Source: CAYLJO01 sp964383905 (GTDB taxonomy: Bacteria > Acidobacteriota > Blastocatellia > Pyrinomonadales > Pyrinomonadaceae). From it: 17,020 nt of DNA. The translations under genes were made by a program, and so were the position numbers. The notes below the pieces were generated by a model that ran no database searches, was not told the DNA's origin, and saw nothing but the letters and a program-made list of their open reading frames with translations. Location: positions 1 to 17,020 of the forward strand of contig CAYLJO010000132.1 in NCBI GenBank assembly GCA_964383905.1. The letters are read 5' to 3'. Shown here one piece after another: positions 15,652 through 17,020 of the stretch (position 1 is its first letter; each line of letters opens with the position of its first letter).

Positions 15652-16310
15652 TTAACCGCTGTCAGTAGCAAATATCAATCTCCCTGCCTCTAACTTTGGC
15701 TCTTGGATGATCTTGTCCAGAACTTCTTTCAACCTCTGGCGCGGATTGATGACTCTCTTCTTGAGCGTGTGCAAGACACTCATCAGTACTTCACGAGTCT
15801 TCGCTCCTGCTTCTGCCTGGGGGCCAAAACTCACCTTCCGTGCGATCACGGTCGGGCGCAACTCCCGCTCGGCACGATTGTTCTCACATGGCACTCGCCG
15901 ATCCTCAACCCAATGATAGAGTCTGTCCTCTTCTTCGACAAAGAAGTCGCGGCCTTCGTTTGGACTTGAAAGACACCCGGCTCAGAGCTTGGGTGTCTTT
16001 CAAGTCCCGCAACAGATGGGCATAACAATACTGCACCCGACAGGGTACACGGCTGGAGCCCTGATAACGGTCAACCACTACAGAGCCGGCCAATAGCTCC
16101 TCGGCCTCTGACTTCTTGAACAACCTTCGCTCTCGCGCGTCGCCCGATATAAGTGCAAGCTCACTGAATCTGAGGTGAACAACCAGCAATAGCCGTTCTG
16201 CCCATCCGTGCGCCACAAGGTCTCATCTGCATGTCTCACTATTGAGGAGCGATACTCCGCTTTCAACTGCTCCAGAGTCGGTTTGAAGAGGGCCGCCAAG
16301 CGGTGCAGCG
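15652..16310 (-). pseudogene. Broken IS66-family transposase
   Basis: Minus-strand pieces of one IS66-type transposase lie in at least three frames. From 16305 downward: LHRLAALFKPTLEQLKAEYR, VRHADETLWRTDGQNGYCW and SLHLYRATRES. After a frameshift come VVVDRYQGSSRV and QYCYAHLLRDLKD. After a deletion that removes most of the late catalytic domain come RLYHWVEDRRVPCENN, RAERELRPTVIARKVSFGPQ and EVLMSVLHTLKKR, with a stop at 15652. The N-terminal region (leader, zinc-finger and HTH parts) is missing; at about 16305-16311 the sequence switches to another transposase on the opposite strand. Partner IS66 genes and the terminal repeats are not found. It is inactive. Confidence 0.9.
15962..16007. 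repeat. 17-bp perfect inverted repeat at the IS66 deletion junction
   Basis: GGACTTGAAAGACACCC (15962-15978) and GGGTGTCTTTCAAGTCC (15991-16007) are exact inverted copies around 12 bases that contain a smaller GCTC-A-GAGC palindrome. One arm belongs to the coding sequence for LLRDLKD of the IS66 transposase. The other is an inverted copy located where the catalytic domain is missing. Confidence 0.8.
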
Positions 16311-16854
16311 ATTCCTCGCCATTGATGCGGATACCAAACTCATTCCCTGCTGGATGGTAGGTCGCCGTGACGCGCAGACCGCCAATGAGTTTATGCTTGA
16401 TCTGGCGAGCCGCCTCAAGCATCGCGTGATGCTCACGACAGACGGACTGAAAGCTTACTTGGAAGCGGTAGAGGGTGCGTTCGGAGCGGATATTGATTAC
16501 GCGATGTTGGTTAAGATTTACGGCACAGACCCGCAGGATGAGACTCGTTACAGCCCGTCGAAGTGTATCGGAAGCGAGTCTAAAGTTATTACCGGCGACC
16601 CGTTCCCGCCGATGATCTCGACAAGCTATATTGAGAGGGCGAATCTCACCATGCGAATGAACATGCGACGGTTCACAAGATTGACTAACGCCTTTTCAAA
16701 GAAGCTTGAGAACCACATGCACGCGATAGCCTTGAATAACATGTACTATAATTTCTGCCGCATCCACCAGACCTTGCGTTGCACTCCGGCGATGGAAGCG
16801 GGGGTGACAAAGAAGCTTTGGTCTATTGAGGATATAGTTGGTCTGTTAGCTTAA
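16303..16854 (+). pseudogene. 5'-truncated IS1-like transposase
   Basis: 183 codons match the C-terminal two thirds of a DDE transposase commonly annotated as IS1 family. Seen here are AIDADTKLIPCW (first catalytic Asp region, from about 16311), LTTDGLKAYLEAVEGAFG (second Asp), DYAMLVKIYG, TSYIERANLTMRMNMRRFTR (catalytic Glu region), LTNAFSKKLENH, and YYNFCRIHQTLRCTPAMEAG near the end. The usual N-terminal HTH and the VDEIW-type stretch are absent, because the gene joins the IS66 remnant at about 16305-16311. The Met at 16303 is probably an accident of the junction. The preserved part is in one frame, so the truncation is recent relative to the decay of IS66. Confidence 0.88.
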
Positions 16855-16857
16855 ACC

Positions 16858-17020
16858 ATGAAAGCAGCGCTTGCATTTCTCTTGATGCTAGCTATGAGTG
16901 CGCTGTTCTTTTTCCTTGCCTTCAATAAGCGCGCCCGGATGTGGTTGATGCGCCATAGTTACGATTGGGATCACATGAAGGATGAAGAAAAAGAGGCTGC
17001 CGAAGCGTTGCACACAGGTG
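16858..17020 (+). CDS. Start of a small membrane protein, cut by window edge
   Basis: ATG three bases after the transposase stop, open to the end of the window (54 codons). It begins MKAALAFLLMLAMSALFFF, a membrane segment or signal, then AFNKRARMWLMRHSYDWD and an acidic helix (DEEKEAAEALH). I do not recognise it. It has no obvious ribosome site of its own, so it could also be a chance frame after the IS element. Confidence 0.45.
   Translation, partial: MKAALAFLLMLAMSALFFFLAFNKRARMWLMRHSYDWDHMKDEEKEAAEALHTG

Overview
The window looks like a chromosomal segment of an environmental Gram-negative bacterium, most plausibly an Acidobacteriota member. This rests on the combination of a carboxypeptidase-regulatory-like domain fused to an outer-membrane beta-barrel, very heme-rich secreted cytochromes, a secreted truncated hemoglobin, tandem HbpS/GlcG domains and a GC-rich composition. 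The taxonomic call is an inference; no rRNA or other marker gene is present.

Layout. A secreted truncated hemoglobin (44-568) is followed by about 1.25 kb without a convincing gene. That stretch holds two short MITE-like elements (731-805, 1421-1493), a strong hairpin (932-958) and the first copy of a roughly 97-bp repeat (1322-1418). Next comes a plus-strand cluster A: an outer-membrane beta-barrel (1815-3965), a ten-heme cytochrome fused to an LVIVD-type beta-propeller with a C-terminal membrane segment (4078-8265), and a secreted protein with two HbpS/GlcG domains (8339-10543). Three hairpins and a decayed LAGLIDADG homing endonuclease on the minus strand (10641-11123) separate cluster A from a minus-strand membrane-anchored TPR protein (11220-11987). 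The second copy of the repeat (12462-12560) precedes plus-strand cluster B: a secreted cysteine-rich protein (12726-13550) and two paralogous nine-heme cytochromes (13569-14663, 14686-15609). The right end is a scrapyard of insertion sequences: a frameshifted, internally deleted IS66-type transposase (minus) joined head-to-head to a 5'-truncated IS1-like transposase (plus). A short membrane-protein gene follows and runs off the edge.

How the genes may work together. The three cytochromes carry 28 recognisable heme-binding motifs. An outer-membrane barrel next to large secreted cytochromes has the gene content of a porin-cytochrome conduit for electron transfer across the outer membrane. The nine-heme proteins each look like three c7-type triheme modules in series, a wire-like design suited to the periplasm. 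The TPR protein could assist cytochrome assembly. The HbpS-like protein and the hemoglobin add further heme or oxygen related functions. The two gene clusters share the same upstream repeat, which could mean co-regulation or could be a dispersed repetitive element. The conduit role, the partner assignments and the regulation are all inferences from gene content and order.
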